Shown: positions 13,507 through 23,604, counted from the stretch's first letter. The stretch: DNA of 64,000 bases from Hydrogenophilales bacterium 16-64-40 (GCA_002256995.1 NCGX01000013.1:1-64000); one strand, 5' to 3'. Notes: generated by a model from the letters alone, not told the origin. Made by a program: numbers and translations.

Positions 13507-14993
13507 GCTGCCTGTCTCCGGTATTGGATCGCCTCGGCCAGATGCGTGGAGGTAATGAACTCGCTGCCGGCCAGATCGGCCACGCTGCGTGCCAGCTTGA
13601 GCACGCGGTGATAGGCGCGCGCGGACAGGTTCAGCCGCACAATCGCCTGCTTCAGCAGGGCTTCGCCGGCGGCATCCAGTGCGCAGTGCTGGTCGATTTC
13701 CCGGGTGCCGAGCGCGGCGTTGGGTTTGCCCTGGCGCGTCATCTGGCGGTCGCGCGCGGCCTGCACGCGACCGCGGATGGCGATGCTGGCCTCCCCCGCG
13801 CCGGCCCGCATCAGTTCGTCTTGCGTCAGCGCAGGCACGCTGATCTGGATGTCGATGCGGTCGAGCAGCGGGCCGGAGATGCGACCGCGGTAGCGCGCGA
13901 TCTGGTCGGGCGTGTCGCGGCACGCCTGGGTGGGGTGGCCGAGATAGCCGCAGGGGCAGGGGTTCATCGCCGCCACCAGCTGGAAGCGCGCCGGGAAATC
14001 GGCCTGCCGCGCGGCGCGCGAAATCGTGATGTGGCCGGTCTCCAGCGGCTCGCGCAGCACCTCCAGCACGTGCCTTGAGAACTCCGGCAGCTCGTCGAGA
14101 AACAGCACGCCATGATGCGCCAGCGAGATTTCGCCCGGGCGCGGATTGCCGCCGCCGCCGACCAGCGCCACCGCGGAGGCCGTGTGGTGCGGCGCGCGGA
14201 ACGGACGGCGCCGCCAGTGTTCCAGGCGGAAGCCGCCGTTGAGCGAAGCGACCGCGGCGGCTTCCAGCGCCTCGTCCTCGTTCATCGCCGGCAGGATGCC
14301 GGGAAAGCGCGCGGCGAGCATCGACTTGCCGGTCCCCGGCGGGCCGGCCATCAGAACAGAATGATTGCCGGCGGCGGCGACTTCGAGTGCGCGCCGGGTG
14401 GAGGCCTGGCCCTTGACGTCGGCAAAGTCCGGGTAGTCCGGCGCGGCGGGTTTGGGGTCGGATGCGGGTTCGAGCAGGGAACCCTGGCCGGCCAGCCAGG
14501 CGCACACGTCCAGCAGGCTGGTCGCGCCCAGCGTCTCGACCCCGCTGGCCAACGCCGCTTCGCCGGCCGATGCGGCGGGCAGCACCAGCAGCCTGCCCGC
14601 GCTACGGGTGGCCAGCGCCATCGCCAGCGCGCCGCGTACCGGGCGCAGTTCGCCGGTCAGCGCCAGTTCGCCGGCGAATTCGGCGTGCTTGAATTTGTCG
14701 GCGGGAACCTGCCCGGAGGCGGCCAGGATCGCCAGCGCGATCGGCAGATCGAAGCGCCCGGATTCCTTGGGCAGGTCGGCCGGCGCGAGGTTGACCGTGA
14801 TGCGCCGTGCTGGGAATTCGAAGCGCGCGTTCTGGATCGCCGCGCGCACGCGGTCGCGCGCTTCCTTCACCTCGGTTTCCGGGAGCCCCACCAGCGTGAA
14901 CGCCGGCAGTCCGTTGGCCAGATGCGCCTCGACCACCACCTCGGGCGCGTCCATGCCGCTCAACGCCCGGCTTTTGACGACGGCGACGGCCAT
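13503..14993 (-). CDS. comM: ComM/YifB family Mg-chelatase-like AAA+ ATPase
   Basis: 496 residues. N-terminal ChlI-like domain (residues 1 to about 170, starting MAVAVVKSRAL), Walker A GPPGTGKSM, Walker B LFLDELPEF, and a zinc-type CPCGYLGHP segment, then the Mg-chelatase C-terminal helical domain ending IQYRRQA. In naturally competent bacteria ComM is a branch-migration helicase that helps integrate transformed DNA. The ATG at 14993 gives family length. It lies 4 bp downstream of ubiK and overlaps the VIT1 gene, so all three probably share a transcript. Confidence 0.93.
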   Translation of the reverse strand: MAVAVVKSRALSGMDAPEVVVEAHLANGLPAFTLVGLPETEVKEARDRVRAAIQNARFEFPARRITVNLAPADLPKESGRFDLPIALAILAASGQVPADKFKHAEFAGELALTGELRPVRGALAMALATRSAGRLLVLPAASAGEAALASGVETLGATSLLDVCAWLAGQGSLLEPASDPKPAAPDYPDFADVKGQASTRRALEVAAAGNHSVLMAGPPGTGKSMLAARFPGILPAMNEDEALEAAAVASLNGGFRLEHWRRRPFRAPHHTASAVALVGGGGNPRPGEISLAHHGVLFLDELPEFSRHVLEVLREPLETGHITISRAARQADFPARFQLVAAMNPCPCGYLGHPTQACRDTPDQIARYRGRISGPLLDRIDIQISVPALTQDELMRAGAGEASIAIRGRVQAARDRQMTRQGKPNAALGTREIDQHCALDAAGEALLKQAIVRLNLSARAYHRVLKLARSVADLAGSEFITSTHLAEAIQYRRQAA

Positions 14994-14997
14994 CGGA

Positions 14998-15282
14998 TCA
15001 GGCTTCGGGCTGCTGCTTTTCCGGCCCGGTCTGGGCTGATTTTTCCAGTTGAAGCAGGCGCGCTTCCAGCTGCGCAAGCTTTTCGCGCGTGCGCAGCAGC
15101 ACTTCGGTCTGCACGTCGAATTCTTCGCGGCTCACCATATCCAGCTTGCCCAGCATCGAGGTGACGCCGGCCTTAAGGTTCTGCTCGATGTCCTTGGCGG
15201 GCGACTGCTTCAGTACTTCGCCGAGCTTGCCGACCAGATCGTTGAAGAAAGCGGGGTTGGGGAATTTCGGATTCGGGTTCAT
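14998..15282 (-). CDS. ubiK: Ubiquinone-biosynthesis accessory factor UbiK
   Basis: 94-residue coiled-coil protein of the UbiK (YqiC, BMFP) family: N-terminal amphipathic helix with FFNDLVGKLGEVL, then MVSREEFDVQTEVLLRTREKLAQ, the family signature. It assists the soluble Ubi complex in coenzyme Q synthesis. The ATG at 15282 (MNPNPKF) is chosen; the longer open frame upstream runs through the regulatory region of the divergent nitrogen operon. Partner of comM in one unit. Confidence 0.9.
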   Translation of the reverse strand: MNPNPKFPNPAFFNDLVGKLGEVLKQSPAKDIEQNLKAGVTSMLGKLDMVSREEFDVQTEVLLRTREKLAQLEARLLQLEKSAQTGPEKQQPEA

Positions 15283-15358
15283 GGCGATCTCCAAATAATG
15301 GGCAGAGTGTAGCAAGCGCAGTGCCGTTGGTGCAGCGCAGCACCCTGCTGCGGCGGGT

Positions 15359-15406
15359 GGCACAAAGAGGGTGCACGGCGTTTTCATGGCGCACCACGAA
15401 AGTGCA
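15359..15406 (+). promoter_or_regulatory. Two NtrC-like binding sites upstream of the porin-glnK-amtB unit
   Basis: Site 1 (15359-15375): GGCACA-N5-GGTGCA. Site 2 (15390-15406): CGCACC-N5-AGTGCA. The NtrC consensus is TGCACC-N5-GGTGCA; the sites match it at 10 of 12 positions each. Their centres are 31 bp apart, about three helical turns, and lie roughly 95 and 125 bp upstream of the predicted sigma-54 start, the normal enhancer distance. Confidence 0.7.
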
Positions 15407-15467
15407 GTCTATGCTCGTGTGAGTGGGCAGGTAATTTCAACGCGTTGTTTTTTAATAAGAAATTATC

Positions 15468-15483
15468 TGGCACGCCTTGTGCT
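15468..15483 (+). promoter_or_regulatory. Sigma-54-like promoter of the porin-glnK-amtB unit
   Basis: TGGCAC-N5-GTGC, matching the -24/-12 consensus TGGCAC-N5-TTGC except for one T; the essential GG and GC are in register. The start of transcription would be near 15494, about 35 bp before the porin ATG. Combined with two upstream NtrC-like sites and downstream glnK-amtB, nitrogen control is a strong inference. Confidence 0.7.
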
Positions 15484-15527
15484 GAGCGAGTAGTGCGATT
15501 TTGCGCGACTTCATTTCGGAGAAACTC

Positions 15528-16304
15528 ATGAAAAAACTTGTACACGCTTTGGTTCTGACCGGTCTGGTGGGCACGTCCACTTTTGCAATGGCCGCTGAAG
15601 AGTCGCCGCACAGCTTGAGCGCCAACGTCGGGATGTACAGCGACTACGTTTTCCGCGGCATTTCCCAGACCGGCGGCGACCCCGCCGTGCAGGGCGGCCT
15701 GGACTATTCGCACAGCAGTGGTTTCTACCTTGGCACCTGGGGATCCAACGTGGGCTGGCTTGAGGACTTCCAGGGCTACGATTCGGGCAACGTGGAGATC
15801 GACGTGTACGGCGGTTTCCGTGGCGGCATCGGCCAGACCGGCCTGACGTTCGACCTGGGCGCGATCCAGTACATGTACCCGGGAGACGAAAATCCGGATC
15901 CGACAGTTGCTAAAGCCGACACCACCGAGGTTTACGCCGCTTTGGGCTGGAAGTGGTTCACGGCCAAATACTCCTACTACGTCAGCGATGAGGTCTTCGG
16001 TTTCGGCAATGCCGATGGCTCCGACTATCTGGATATTTCCGCGAGCCTGCCCATCGGCGAAACCGGCTTCACCGCTGGGGCGCACTGGGGCACCTTCAGC
16101 TTCGAGAATAACGGCGCCGCAGATTACGACGACTGGAAAGTCAGCCTCGCCTATGACATGGGCAAGCTGAGTGATGTCACGTCCGGCGTGACCGTTGGCG
16201 TGGCGTACACCGATACCGACGCTGACAGCGCAGTCTGGACTGACGGCAACAATCAGTTCCTGGGCGACGGGACCACCACCGTGTGGCTTTCCAAGGCGTT
16301 CTGA
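15528..16304 (+). CDS. Outer-membrane beta-barrel protein, TIGR02001 type, in the glnK-amtB unit
   Basis: 258 residues with a signal peptide (MKKLVHALVLTGLVG, cleavage after the AMA at about residue 23), then alternating hydrophobic/aromatic beta strands beginning SANVGMYSDYVFRGISQ and ending in a terminal Phe (WLSKAF), the mark of outer-membrane barrels. This family is often encoded just before glnK-amtB in beta- and gammaproteobacteria; a role in uptake of nitrogen compounds is inferred from that. The ATG at 15528 follows GGAG; an upstream TTG in frame would spoil the signal peptide. Confidence 0.85.
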   Translation: MKKLVHALVLTGLVGTSTFAMAAEESPHSLSANVGMYSDYVFRGISQTGGDPAVQGGLDYSHSSGFYLGTWGSNVGWLEDFQGYDSGNVEIDVYGGFRGGIGQTGLTFDLGAIQYMYPGDENPDPTVAKADTTEVYAALGWKWFTAKYSYYVSDEVFGFGNADGSDYLDISASLPIGETGFTAGAHWGTFSFENNGAADYDDWKVSLAYDMGKLSDVTSGVTVGVAYTDTDADSAVWTDGNNQFLGDGTTTVWLSKAF

Positions 16305-16312
16305 TTGCTTGA

Positions 16313-16708
<396 letters not shown>

Positions 16709-16719
16709 GGAGCATGAAC

Positions 16720-18153
16720 ATGAAAAAGCTATTTGCTTCGCTGGGCCTGATGTTTGCCCTGTTGTCTCCCGGCGTGACGCTGGCGCAGGATGCTGCGGTG
16801 CCGGTGGAAGAGGCCGCGGTGGTCGAAACGGTGGAAGCCGTCGCAGTGGAAGCGCCGGTCGCGGGTGAAGCGGCTGCGCCGGCTGAAGCACCCGCTGAGG
16901 AAGCCGCCGCGCCGGTGCCGGACAAGGGCGACACCGCCTGGATGATGCTCTCCACCCTGCTGGTCATCCTGATGATCATCCCGGGCGTGGCGCTGTTCTA
17001 CGGCGGCCTGGTGCGCGCCAAGAACATGCTGTCGGTGCTGACGCAGGTCATGGCCATCTTCTGCATGATCTCGATCCTGTGGGCGGTGTACGGCTACTCG
17101 CTGGCGTTTGGAGACGGCGGCAGCCTCAACTGGGCGATCGGCGACCTGTCGAAGCTGTTCCTCGCCGGCATCACGGCCGACAGCACGGCGGCGACCTTCA
17201 CCGACGGCGTGGTGATTCCGGAACTGGTGTTCGTCGCGTTCCAGCTGACCTTCGCCGCCATCACCGTGGCGCTGATCGTCGGCGGGCTGGCCGAACGGGT
17301 GAAGTTCTCTGCCCTGATGGTGTTCGGCGCGCTGTGGTTCACTTTCTCCTACCTGCCTATCACGCACATGGTGTGGGCAGCGGGGGGCTACCTGTTCGAA
17401 GCGGGCGACCTCGACTTCGCGGGCGGCACCGTGGTGCACATCAACGCCGGTATCGCCGCGCTGGTGGGCGCCATCGTGCTGGGCAAGCGCCTCGGCTACG
17501 GCCGCGACGCGATGCCGCCGCACAGCCTGCCGATGACCATGATCGGCGCCTCGCTACTGTGGGTGGGCTGGTTCGGCTTCAACGCCGGCTCCAACCTCGA
17601 AGCCACCGGCGGTGCGGGCCTTGCCTTCATCAACACCATCCTGGCGACTGCTGCTGCGGGCATGGCCTGGATGCTGGCCGAGTGGATGCTGCGCGGCAAG
17701 CCTTCGATGCTGGGTCTGGCGTCCGGCGTGGTCGCAGGTCTGGTGGCGGTCACCCCGGCGGCTGGGCTGGTCGGCCCGATGGGCTCGATCGTCCTCGGCG
17801 CGATTGCCGGCGTGGTCTGCCTGTGGGGCGTCACCGGCCTGAAGAAGATGCTCGGCTACGACGACTCGCTCGACGTGTTCGGCATCCACGGCATCGGCGG
17901 CATCATCGGCGCCATCGGCACCGGCATCTTTGTCTCGCCGGCGCTGGGCGGCGTGGGGGTGGATGATTACTCGATGGCCGGCCAGGTCGTGACGCAGGCC
18001 ACCGGCGTGCTGATCACCATCGCCTGGTCGGGTGTGGTCAGCCTGGTGCTGTTCAAGCTGATCGACATGACCATGGGTCTGCGCGTCACCGAGGAGCAGG
18101 AACGCGAAGGTCTCGATACCGCCAGCCACGGCGAGCGGGCCTACAACCTCTAA
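16720..18153 (+). CDS. amtB: Ammonium transporter AmtB
   Basis: 477 residues. A cleaved signal peptide is followed by an unusually Ala/Glu-rich linker (about residues 25-65) and then eleven membrane segments. Conserved features are seen: GVALFYGGLVRAKN, the first pore histidine in ITHMVWAAGG, the second in DVFGIHGIGGIIGA, and the GlnK-binding C-terminal tail ending SHGERAYNL. Two start codons are possible; AAGGAG at 16707-16712 is 7 nt from the ATG at 16720 but only 1 nt from that at 16714, so 16720 is preferred. A strong terminator follows. Confidence 0.96.
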   Translation: MKKLFASLGLMFALLSPGVTLAQDAAVPVEEAAVVETVEAVAVEAPVAGEAAAPAEAPAEEAAAPVPDKGDTAWMMLSTLLVILMIIPGVALFYGGLVRAKNMLSVLTQVMAIFCMISILWAVYGYSLAFGDGGSLNWAIGDLSKLFLAGITADSTAATFTDGVVIPELVFVAFQLTFAAITVALIVGGLAERVKFSALMVFGALWFTFSYLPITHMVWAAGGYLFEAGDLDFAGGTVVHINAGIAALVGAIVLGKRLGYGRDAMPPHSLPMTMIGASLLWVGWFGFNAGSNLEATGGAGLAFINTILATAAAGMAWMLAEWMLRGKPSMLGLASGVVAGLVAVTPAAGLVGPMGSIVLGAIAGVVCLWGVTGLKKMLGYDDSLDVFGIHGIGGIIGAIGTGIFVSPALGGVGVDDYSMAGQVVTQATGVLITIAWSGVVSLVLFKLIDMTMGLRVTEEQEREGLDTASHGERAYNL

Positions 18154-18177
18154 ACCCTCCTTTCTCCGAGGAAGCTG

Positions 18178-18205
18178 GGGCGCTCTGCGGAGCGCCCTTT
18201 TTTTT
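18178..18205 (+). terminator. Rho-independent terminator after amtB
   Basis: GGGCGCTC, loop TGCG, GAGCGCCC, then eight T. It lies 24 bp after the amtB stop. Confidence 0.92.
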
Positions 18206-18259
18206 GGGGCTTTTTTCATGGAGAGGAAGCGCCCTGTTTGGATCCGCCTGTCGTAGCGG

Positions 18260-18276
18260 GTCACCGAAACGGTGCG
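18260..18276 (+). promoter_or_regulatory. NtrC-like site upstream of the guanidine/urea operon
   Basis: GTCACC-N5-GGTGCG, 9 of 12 matches to TGCACC-N5-GGTGCA; the core CACC-GAAAC-GGTG is symmetric. A further half-site TGCACT lies at 18281. It is about 130 bp upstream of the predicted sigma-54 start. Confidence 0.5.
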
Positions 18277-18374
18277 GTCGTGCACTGAAAAAAGGCCCAA
18301 GCCGCGCGGGCTTCATAGGCGACATTTGACAATAGTTGCTTTGTATTCATGTAGATAAAAAGGCTTATGGCTCG

Positions 18375-18389
18375 TGGCACGGGGGTTGC
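18375..18389 (+). promoter_or_regulatory. Sigma-54 promoter of the guanidine/urea operon
   Basis: TGGCAC (18375-18380), GGGGG, TTGC (18386-18389): an exact match to the -24/-12 consensus with correct spacing. The predicted start is near 18400. A weaker sigma-70-like TTGACA occurs at 18326-18331 without a convincing -10. Confidence 0.8.
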
Positions 18390-18399
18390 TTAACAACAA

Positions 18400-18420
18400 G
18401 TGAATATTACGAATATTCAC
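18400..18420. promoter_or_regulatory. 21-bp palindrome at the predicted transcription start
   Basis: GTGAATATT, spacer ACG, AATATTCAC: perfect 9-bp arms. It covers about -1 to +20 relative to the sigma-54 promoter, an ideal repressor site. The NikR-like regulator encoded in the same operon is the obvious candidate to bind it; ribbon-helix-helix proteins of that family bind spaced inverted repeats. This link is inference. Confidence 0.65.
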
Positions 18421-18452
18421 TTCGGTAATACCACTCATCCAAGGAGCCCAGC

Positions 18453-19451
18453 ATGAATGTGAAGCACATCAGAAGCACCCTGAAGACGCTGTTGACCCGG
18501 CTGGTGATTCCCGCCGTCACGGCCATGGCCCTTTCGGCCCATGCTGCCCAACCCCTCAAGATCGGCTACAGCGACTGGCCGGGCTGGGTGGCGTGGCAGG
18601 TGGCCATCGACAAGGGCTGGTTCAAGGAGGCGGGCGTGCCGGTCACCTTCGAGTGGTTCGACTACTCCGCATCCATGGATGCCTTCGCGGCCGGCAAGAT
18701 CGATGCGGTCACCATGACCAACGGCGATGCGCTGGTCACCGGCGCTGCGGGCGGCAAGAGCGTGATGGTCATGTTGACCGACTACTCCAACGGCAACGAC
18801 ATGATCATCGGCAAGCCGGGCGTGCGTTCCATCAAGGCCCTCAAGGGCAAGAAGGTGGCGGTTGAACTGGGCTTCGTCGAGCACCTGCTGCTGCTGAACG
18901 GCCTGAAGAAGGCGGGCATGAAGGAGTCCGATGTCACGCTGGTGAACGCCAAGACCAATGAGATGCCGCAGATGCTGGCCTCGGGCGATGTCGCAGCGGT
19001 CGGTGCTTGGCAGCCGGTCGCCGGGCAGGCCATGAAGTCCGTGCCGGGCGCCAAGCCCATCTACACGTCTGCCGACGAACCCGGTCTGATCTATGACGTG
19101 CTCGCCGTGAATCCCGCCAGTGCCAAGCAGCGCCGCGCTGAGTGGATCAAGGTCGTTAAGGTGTGGGACCGTGTCGTGAAATACATCAACGATCCCAAGA
19201 CCCAGCCCGATGCCGTGAAGATCATGGCGGCTCGCGTCGGCGTCTCGCCCGAGACTTATCTGCCTCTGCTCAAAGGGACCAAGCTGCTGAGCCTGGACGA
19301 CGCGAAGAAGATCTACGTCAAAGGCGAAGGCTTCAAGACGCTGTATGGCTCTTCCAAGATTGCGGATGAGTTCAACGTCGCCAACGATGTGTACAAGAAG
19401 CCCCAGGACCTGAACAGCTATCTGGATGCGTCCTTCACCTTCGCCAAGTAA
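18453..19451 (+). CDS. ABC transporter substrate-binding protein, NMT1/TauA-like
   Basis: 332-residue periplasmic binding protein. Signal peptide up to about residue 32 (ALSAHA), then the mature start [19 protein letters not shown], typical of the nitrate/sulfonate/taurine cluster. It is the first gene of a ten-gene operon with permease and ATPase directly following. Substrate is not readable from sequence; the downstream carboxylase, DUF1989 and allophanate genes suggest guanidine, urea or a relative. SD: AAGGAG at 18440-18445, suitable for the ATG at 18453. Confidence 0.88.
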   Translation: MNVKHIRSTLKTLLTRLVIPAVTAMALSAHAAQPLKIGYSDWPGWVAWQVAIDKGWFKEAGVPVTFEWFDYSASMDAFAAGKIDAVTMTNGDALVTGAAGGKSVMVMLTDYSNGNDMIIGKPGVRSIKALKGKKVAVELGFVEHLLLLNGLKKAGMKESDVTLVNAKTNEMPQMLASGDVAAVGAWQPVAGQAMKSVPGAKPIYTSADEPGLIYDVLAVNPASAKQRRAEWIKVVKVWDRVVKYINDPKTQPDAVKIMAARVGVSPETYLPLLKGTKLLSLDDAKKIYVKGEGFKTLYGSSKIADEFNVANDVYKKPQDLNSYLDASFTFAK

Positions 19452-19485
19452 ACCTTTACAGCCTCGGATGACAGCGGAGATGGGC

Positions 19486-20448
19486 ATGATTGCCAAATGG
19501 ATCGGGGCCGACGCGGGTAGCGACGCGCGCAGGCGCACCCTGCTGGGCGTCGGTTCGTTTCTGCTGCCGTTGCTGGTCTGGTGCCTGGTGAGTTATGTCC
19601 CGTTCATCTGGCACCCCAAGGTTCAGGTCACCGATCCTGGCGGCGTCGACTATTTTCAGGTCGGCATGCTGGTGGATTCGGCCCAGTTCGAGGACGAAGC
19701 CGCCTACACGCGGGAGGAGAACCTGGCCCCTCCGGCCGGCAAACCGGCCAACCCCATTTACCTGCCGGCGCCGCATGAAGTGGCGAAGGCGTTCTACACC
19801 GGCTTCGCCAAGCCGCCCGCGCAGAAGGACGCGCCCTGGCTGCACGAGAGCCTGTGGCACAGCATCCAGATCATTTTCTGGGGCTTCCTGATCTCCTCGG
19901 TCATTGGCGTGCCCCTTGGCATTCTGGCCGGGACCTATACGACATTCGCCCGTCTGAGCGAGCCCTTCATCGAATACTTCCGCTACCTGCCGGCACCGGC
20001 CTTTGGCGCCCTCGCGGTGGCGATTCTGGGCATCTATGACGGCCCCAAGATCGCCATCATCGTCATCGGTACCCTGTTCCAGCAGGTGCTGATCATCGCC
20101 AACACCACGCGCAAGCTGGAGGCCACCATCATCGAGGCCGCCCGCACCCTGGGCACCAAGAACCTCAAGCTGCTGACCAAGGTCGTGGTGCCGGGCATCC
20201 TGCCCGACCTCTACCGCGACCAGCGCATCCTGCTCGGCTGGGCCTGGACCTATCTGATCGTGGCCGAGCTGATCGGCACCAGTTCCGGCATCACCTTCTA
20301 TATCACCCAGCAGGCCCGCTACCAGCATTTCGACAATGTCTACGCCGCGATCATGATCATCGGCATCATCGGTTTTGGTACCGACCTGATCCTGGGCCGG
20401 CTCAGCCGCAGTTTGTTCCCCTGGGACCGCACCCAGGATCGCCGCTGA
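19486..20448 (+). CDS. ABC transporter permease, BPD type
   Basis: 320-residue inner-membrane permease of the SsuC/TauC/NrtB class. One N-terminal membrane segment, an unusually long periplasmic stretch of about 100 residues, then five membrane segments. The EAA loop is visible: [26 protein letters not shown]. Of the in-frame ATGs at 19468, 19480 and 19486, the last is best placed after CGGAG (19475-19479, 6-nt spacing). Ends 11 bp before the ATPase gene. Confidence 0.88.
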   Translation: MIAKWIGADAGSDARRRTLLGVGSFLLPLLVWCLVSYVPFIWHPKVQVTDPGGVDYFQVGMLVDSAQFEDEAAYTREENLAPPAGKPANPIYLPAPHEVAKAFYTGFAKPPAQKDAPWLHESLWHSIQIIFWGFLISSVIGVPLGILAGTYTTFARLSEPFIEYFRYLPAPAFGALAVAILGIYDGPKIAIIVIGTLFQQVLIIANTTRKLEATIIEAARTLGTKNLKLLTKVVVPGILPDLYRDQRILLGWAWTYLIVAELIGTSSGITFYITQQARYQHFDNVYAAIMIIGIIGFGTDLILGRLSRSLFPWDRTQDRR

Positions 20449-20459
20449 GGACGCACGCC

Positions 20460-21371
20460 ATGAACCCGAACACCCTGCCCAGCTACCTGGACCAGTCGGA
20501 GGCCGTGAAGGCGCGCTTCGACCGGATCAACCAGCGCGAAACCATTCTCGAGGTGCGCGACCTCGGCAAGCGCTTCCGCTCGCCGCAGGGCGAGGTCGAG
20601 GCGCTGCGCGGCATCGATTTCAGCGTCCGCCGCCGCGAATTCGTCTGCGTCATCGGCCCCTCCGGGTGCGGCAAGTCGACCCTGATCCGCATCCTCGCGG
20701 GTCTGGAAAGCCACACCGCCGGCGATGTGCTGCTCGACGGCAAGCCGGTCAGCGGACCCGGCCAGGACCGCGGCATGGTGTTCCAGGGCTATTCCCTGTT
20801 CCCCTGGCTCACGGTGAAGAAAAACGTGATGTTCGGGCCGCAAATGAATAGCCGCAGCCACGACGAGGCGGCGCGGGATGCCCAAATCTGGCTGGAACTG
20901 GTCGGCCTGGAAAAGTTCGCCGACGCCTATCCGCATCAGCTTTCCGGCGGCATGCGCCAGCGCGTCGCCATCGCCCGTGCGCTGGTCAACCAGCCGCGCA
21001 TCCTGTTGATGGATGAGCCTTTCGGCGCGCTCGACGCCCAGACCCGTTCGAAGATGCAGTCGCACCTGATCGACATCTGGAAAAACATCGACATCACGGT
21101 GCTGTTCATCACCCACGATCTCGACGAGGCGATCTACCTGGCCGACCGCATCCTGGTGCTGAAGGCGCATCCCGGCGAGGTGCAGGAAGTGATCGAGGTG
21201 CCGGTGCCGCGTCCGCGCTCGCCGGGCCAGTTCAACACGCCGGAATTCCTGGCCACCAAGGCGCAGCTGGAGCAACTCATCCATCCCGCACCGCCCGCCG
21301 AACCGGAAGACGAGCAGGCGGTGAAACCGCATCTGATCCGCTTCACCAACGTCAACGACAACGTCGAGTAA
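20460..21371 (+). CDS. ABC transporter ATP-binding protein
   Basis: 303 residues. Walker [11 protein letters not shown]-loop [12 protein letters not shown], signature [15 protein letters not shown], Walker [14 protein letters not shown], switch histidine in FITHDLDEA. The C-terminal about 55 residues extend beyond a standard ATPase and contain an acidic tail. Same class as SsuB/TauB/NrtD. It energises uptake with the two preceding genes; 11-bp gap on each side. Confidence 0.92.
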   Translation: MNPNTLPSYLDQSEAVKARFDRINQRETILEVRDLGKRFRSPQGEVEALRGIDFSVRRREFVCVIGPSGCGKSTLIRILAGLESHTAGDVLLDGKPVSGPGQDRGMVFQGYSLFPWLTVKKNVMFGPQMNSRSHDEAARDAQIWLELVGLEKFADAYPHQLSGGMRQRVAIARALVNQPRILLMDEPFGALDAQTRSKMQSHLIDIWKNIDITVLFITHDLDEAIYLADRILVLKAHPGEVQEVIEVPVPRPRSPGQFNTPEFLATKAQLEQLIHPAPPAEPEDEQAVKPHLIRFTNVNDNVE

Positions 21372-21382
21372 GAGGCTCCACC

Positions 21383-22159
21383 ATGCGCTGGTCCGATCTC
21401 ACCTGGTCCGAAATCCCCGCCGTGCTGGCCCGCTGCGGCCACGCCGCCATCCTGCCGGTGGGCGCCACCGAGCAGCACGGCCCGCATCTCGGCTGCGGCG
21501 TCGATTTCGTGATCGCCGAGCAGCTGTGTGCGGCCGTCGCCGCGCAGACCGGCGTGCCGATGCTGCCGACGCTGCCCTACGGCTGTTCGCTCGGCCACAG
21601 CCGGCGCTGGCCCGGCACGCTCGCTTTGCAGCCGGTCACGCTGATCCAGCTGGTCAAGGAAATCGGCGACTGGGCGGTTCACAGCGGCATCCGCCGCCTG
21701 TTCATCGTCAACGCGCACGTCACCAATGCCGCGCCGCTGCGCTGCGTACTGGAGATGCTGCGCGCCGAGCACGACGACCTGATGGTCGCGGTGATCAATA
21801 CCGCGACCATCAGCGAGCGGGTGCGCCAGTTCCACTGCGCCGACGCCGCCGACTGGCATGCCAACGACGCCGAGGCCTCGATCATGCTGGCCATCGCTCC
21901 CGAGGGCGTGCGTCCGGACAAGCTGGCCGATGCCGACGATCCGGACCGCACCTGTGGCTGCGTCTTCGCCCACCCGGTCAACCGCACCAGCCTGAACGGC
22001 GTCACCGGCACGCCCAGCCTCGCCACGGCGGAGAAAGGCGCGCGCTGGTTCGACTGGCTGGTAGCCGACCTCGCCGACCTGGTTCGCAAAGGCAGCGCTG
22101 AAACGCCGCCGCTCGACCATTCCTATTTCGGGGACATCGTTCCCGCCACCACCCGATAG
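21383..22159 (+). CDS. Creatininase-family amidohydrolase
   Basis: 258 residues of the creatininase/MftE fold. The first metal motif is seen in [16 protein letters not shown] (Glu, His and Asp ligands); the middle motif reads [13 protein letters not shown] where many members have NGHGGN, and a third block is [13 protein letters not shown]. Members hydrolyse cyclic amides or formamides with Zn/Mn. In this operon it may process an amide or carbamoylated intermediate, but the substrate is unknown. It is 11 bp from the ATPase gene and 13 bp from the glutamine synthetase gene. Confidence 0.8.
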   Translation: MRWSDLTWSEIPAVLARCGHAAILPVGATEQHGPHLGCGVDFVIAEQLCAAVAAQTGVPMLPTLPYGCSLGHSRRWPGTLALQPVTLIQLVKEIGDWAVHSGIRRLFIVNAHVTNAAPLRCVLEMLRAEHDDLMVAVINTATISERVRQFHCADAADWHANDAEASIMLAIAPEGVRPDKLADADDPDRTCGCVFAHPVNRTSLNGVTGTPSLATAEKGARWFDWLVADLADLVRKGSAETPPLDHSYFGDIVPATTR

Positions 22160-22172
22160 ACAAGGACGCATC

Positions 22173-23585
22173 ATGAAACCAATCGACGACACCGCCGTGC
22201 TGGAACAGCCGGACACCAGCGCCCACCACCCGGCCGATGCGGCGGCGCACCTGCAGCGCGAGCTGACCGACAAGGGCGTGAAATACTGCATCGGCGCCTA
22301 CGTCGACATCCACGGCGTGCCCAAGGCCAAGGTCGTGCCGATCGGCCATCTCGGCCAGATGGCCCGGGGCTCCGAGCGCTACACCGGCTACGCGCTGGAC
22401 GGCCTCGGCCAGGCGCCCAACGACGACGAGCTGACCTCGGTGCCTGACCTCGATCGGGCCATCCAGCTGCCCTGGGAACCGAAGATCGCCTGGATTCCGG
22501 CCGACAACCATTTCCAGGGCAAGCCCTACGCCTTGAACACCCGCGTCGCGCTGAAGAACCAGTTGGCCGAGGCGGCCAGGCTGGGTTACGGCATGAACCT
22601 CGGCATCGAGTGCGAGATCTTCCTGTTGAAGCAGAACGAGGATGGCAGCCTGTCGGTGCCCATCGCCGACGACAAGCTGACCAAGCCCTGTTACGACGTG
22701 CGCGGCTTCGTCGACAACTTCTCCTGGCTGGACAAGGTGGCCACCTCCATCAACGATCTCGGCTGGGATCTGTATTCGTTCGACCACGAAGACGCCAACG
22801 GCCAGTTCGAGTTCGATTTCAACTACGCCGACGCCCTGACCACCTGCGACCGGCTGACCTTCTTCCGTTTCATGGCCAAGCACTACGCCAAGGAAGAGGG
22901 GCTCCTCGCCACCATGATGCCGAAGCCCTTTGCCGACAAGACCGGCAACGGTGCCCACTTCAACATGTCGATCTACGACCTCGCGACCGGCAAGAACCTG
23001 TTCGCCTGCGCGCCCGAGGACGACCCGCACGGCATCGGCCTGACCCCGCTCGGCTACAGCTTCGTCGCCGGCATCCTCAAGCACGGCCGCGCCCTGTGCG
23101 CCGTATTCGCGCCAACGGTGAACAGCTACAAGCGTCTGGTCCGTCGCGGTGCGATGAGCTACTTCTCCTGGGCGCCGGTGTTCAATTCCTGGGGTTCCAA
23201 CAATCGCACCAATTCGGTCCGCATTCCGTCCGGGGGTGGCCGCTGCGAATCGCGTAACGCCGATGGTGCGGTCAATCCCTACCTGGCGGCCACGCTGGCG
23301 CTGGCCGCCGGCCTTGAAGGGATCCGCGAGGGGCTCGACCCGGGCAACCCGAACGAAGACAACCTGTACGCCATCGGCGACGACGAACGGCGCGCGCGCG
23401 GCATCGAGTTCCTGCCGCAGACCCTGCAGGAGGCGGTCGCAGCCTTTGCCGCCGACCCGCTGGTCGAGGCCACCCTGGGCAAGGGACTGCGCGACGAGTT
23501 CATCCGCTATAAAACTGAAGAATGGGAGGCTTATCACCTGTCGGTCAGCAAATGGGAAGTGGAACGCTACAGCTACATGTTCTGA
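22173..23585 (+). CDS. glnT: Glutamine synthetase, type III/GlnT-like
   Basis: 470-residue glutamine synthetase family enzyme. N-terminal beta-grasp part with [16 protein letters not shown], metal and glutamate region [11 protein letters not shown], the catalytic block [15 protein letters not shown] region [18 protein letters not shown] and [23 protein letters not shown]. It resembles the GlnT branch rather than the main GlnA (no adenylylation-type tail). Likely task: capture ammonia released by the pathway, or ligate glutamate to another amine; ligand choice is inference. Confidence 0.85.
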   Translation: MKPIDDTAVLEQPDTSAHHPADAAAHLQRELTDKGVKYCIGAYVDIHGVPKAKVVPIGHLGQMARGSERYTGYALDGLGQAPNDDELTSVPDLDRAIQLPWEPKIAWIPADNHFQGKPYALNTRVALKNQLAEAARLGYGMNLGIECEIFLLKQNEDGSLSVPIADDKLTKPCYDVRGFVDNFSWLDKVATSINDLGWDLYSFDHEDANGQFEFDFNYADALTTCDRLTFFRFMAKHYAKEEGLLATMMPKPFADKTGNGAHFNMSIYDLATGKNLFACAPEDDPHGIGLTPLGYSFVAGILKHGRALCAVFAPTVNSYKRLVRRGAMSYFSWAPVFNSWGSNNRTNSVRIPSGGGRCESRNADGAVNPYLAATLALAAGLEGIREGLDPGNPNEDNLYAIGDDERRARGIEFLPQTLQEAVAAFAADPLVEATLGKGLRDEFIRYKTEEWEAYHLSVSKWEVERYSYMF

Positions 23586-23604
23586 AGCCGGGACCGGACC
23601 GACC

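Noticed and set aside
18206-18452. Guanidine-I (ykkC) riboswitch before the guanidine operon
   Set aside because: The expected conserved blocks (such as AAAGCCCGGGAGA) are not seen; the similar AAAAAAGGCCC segment lacks the needed structure by eye.
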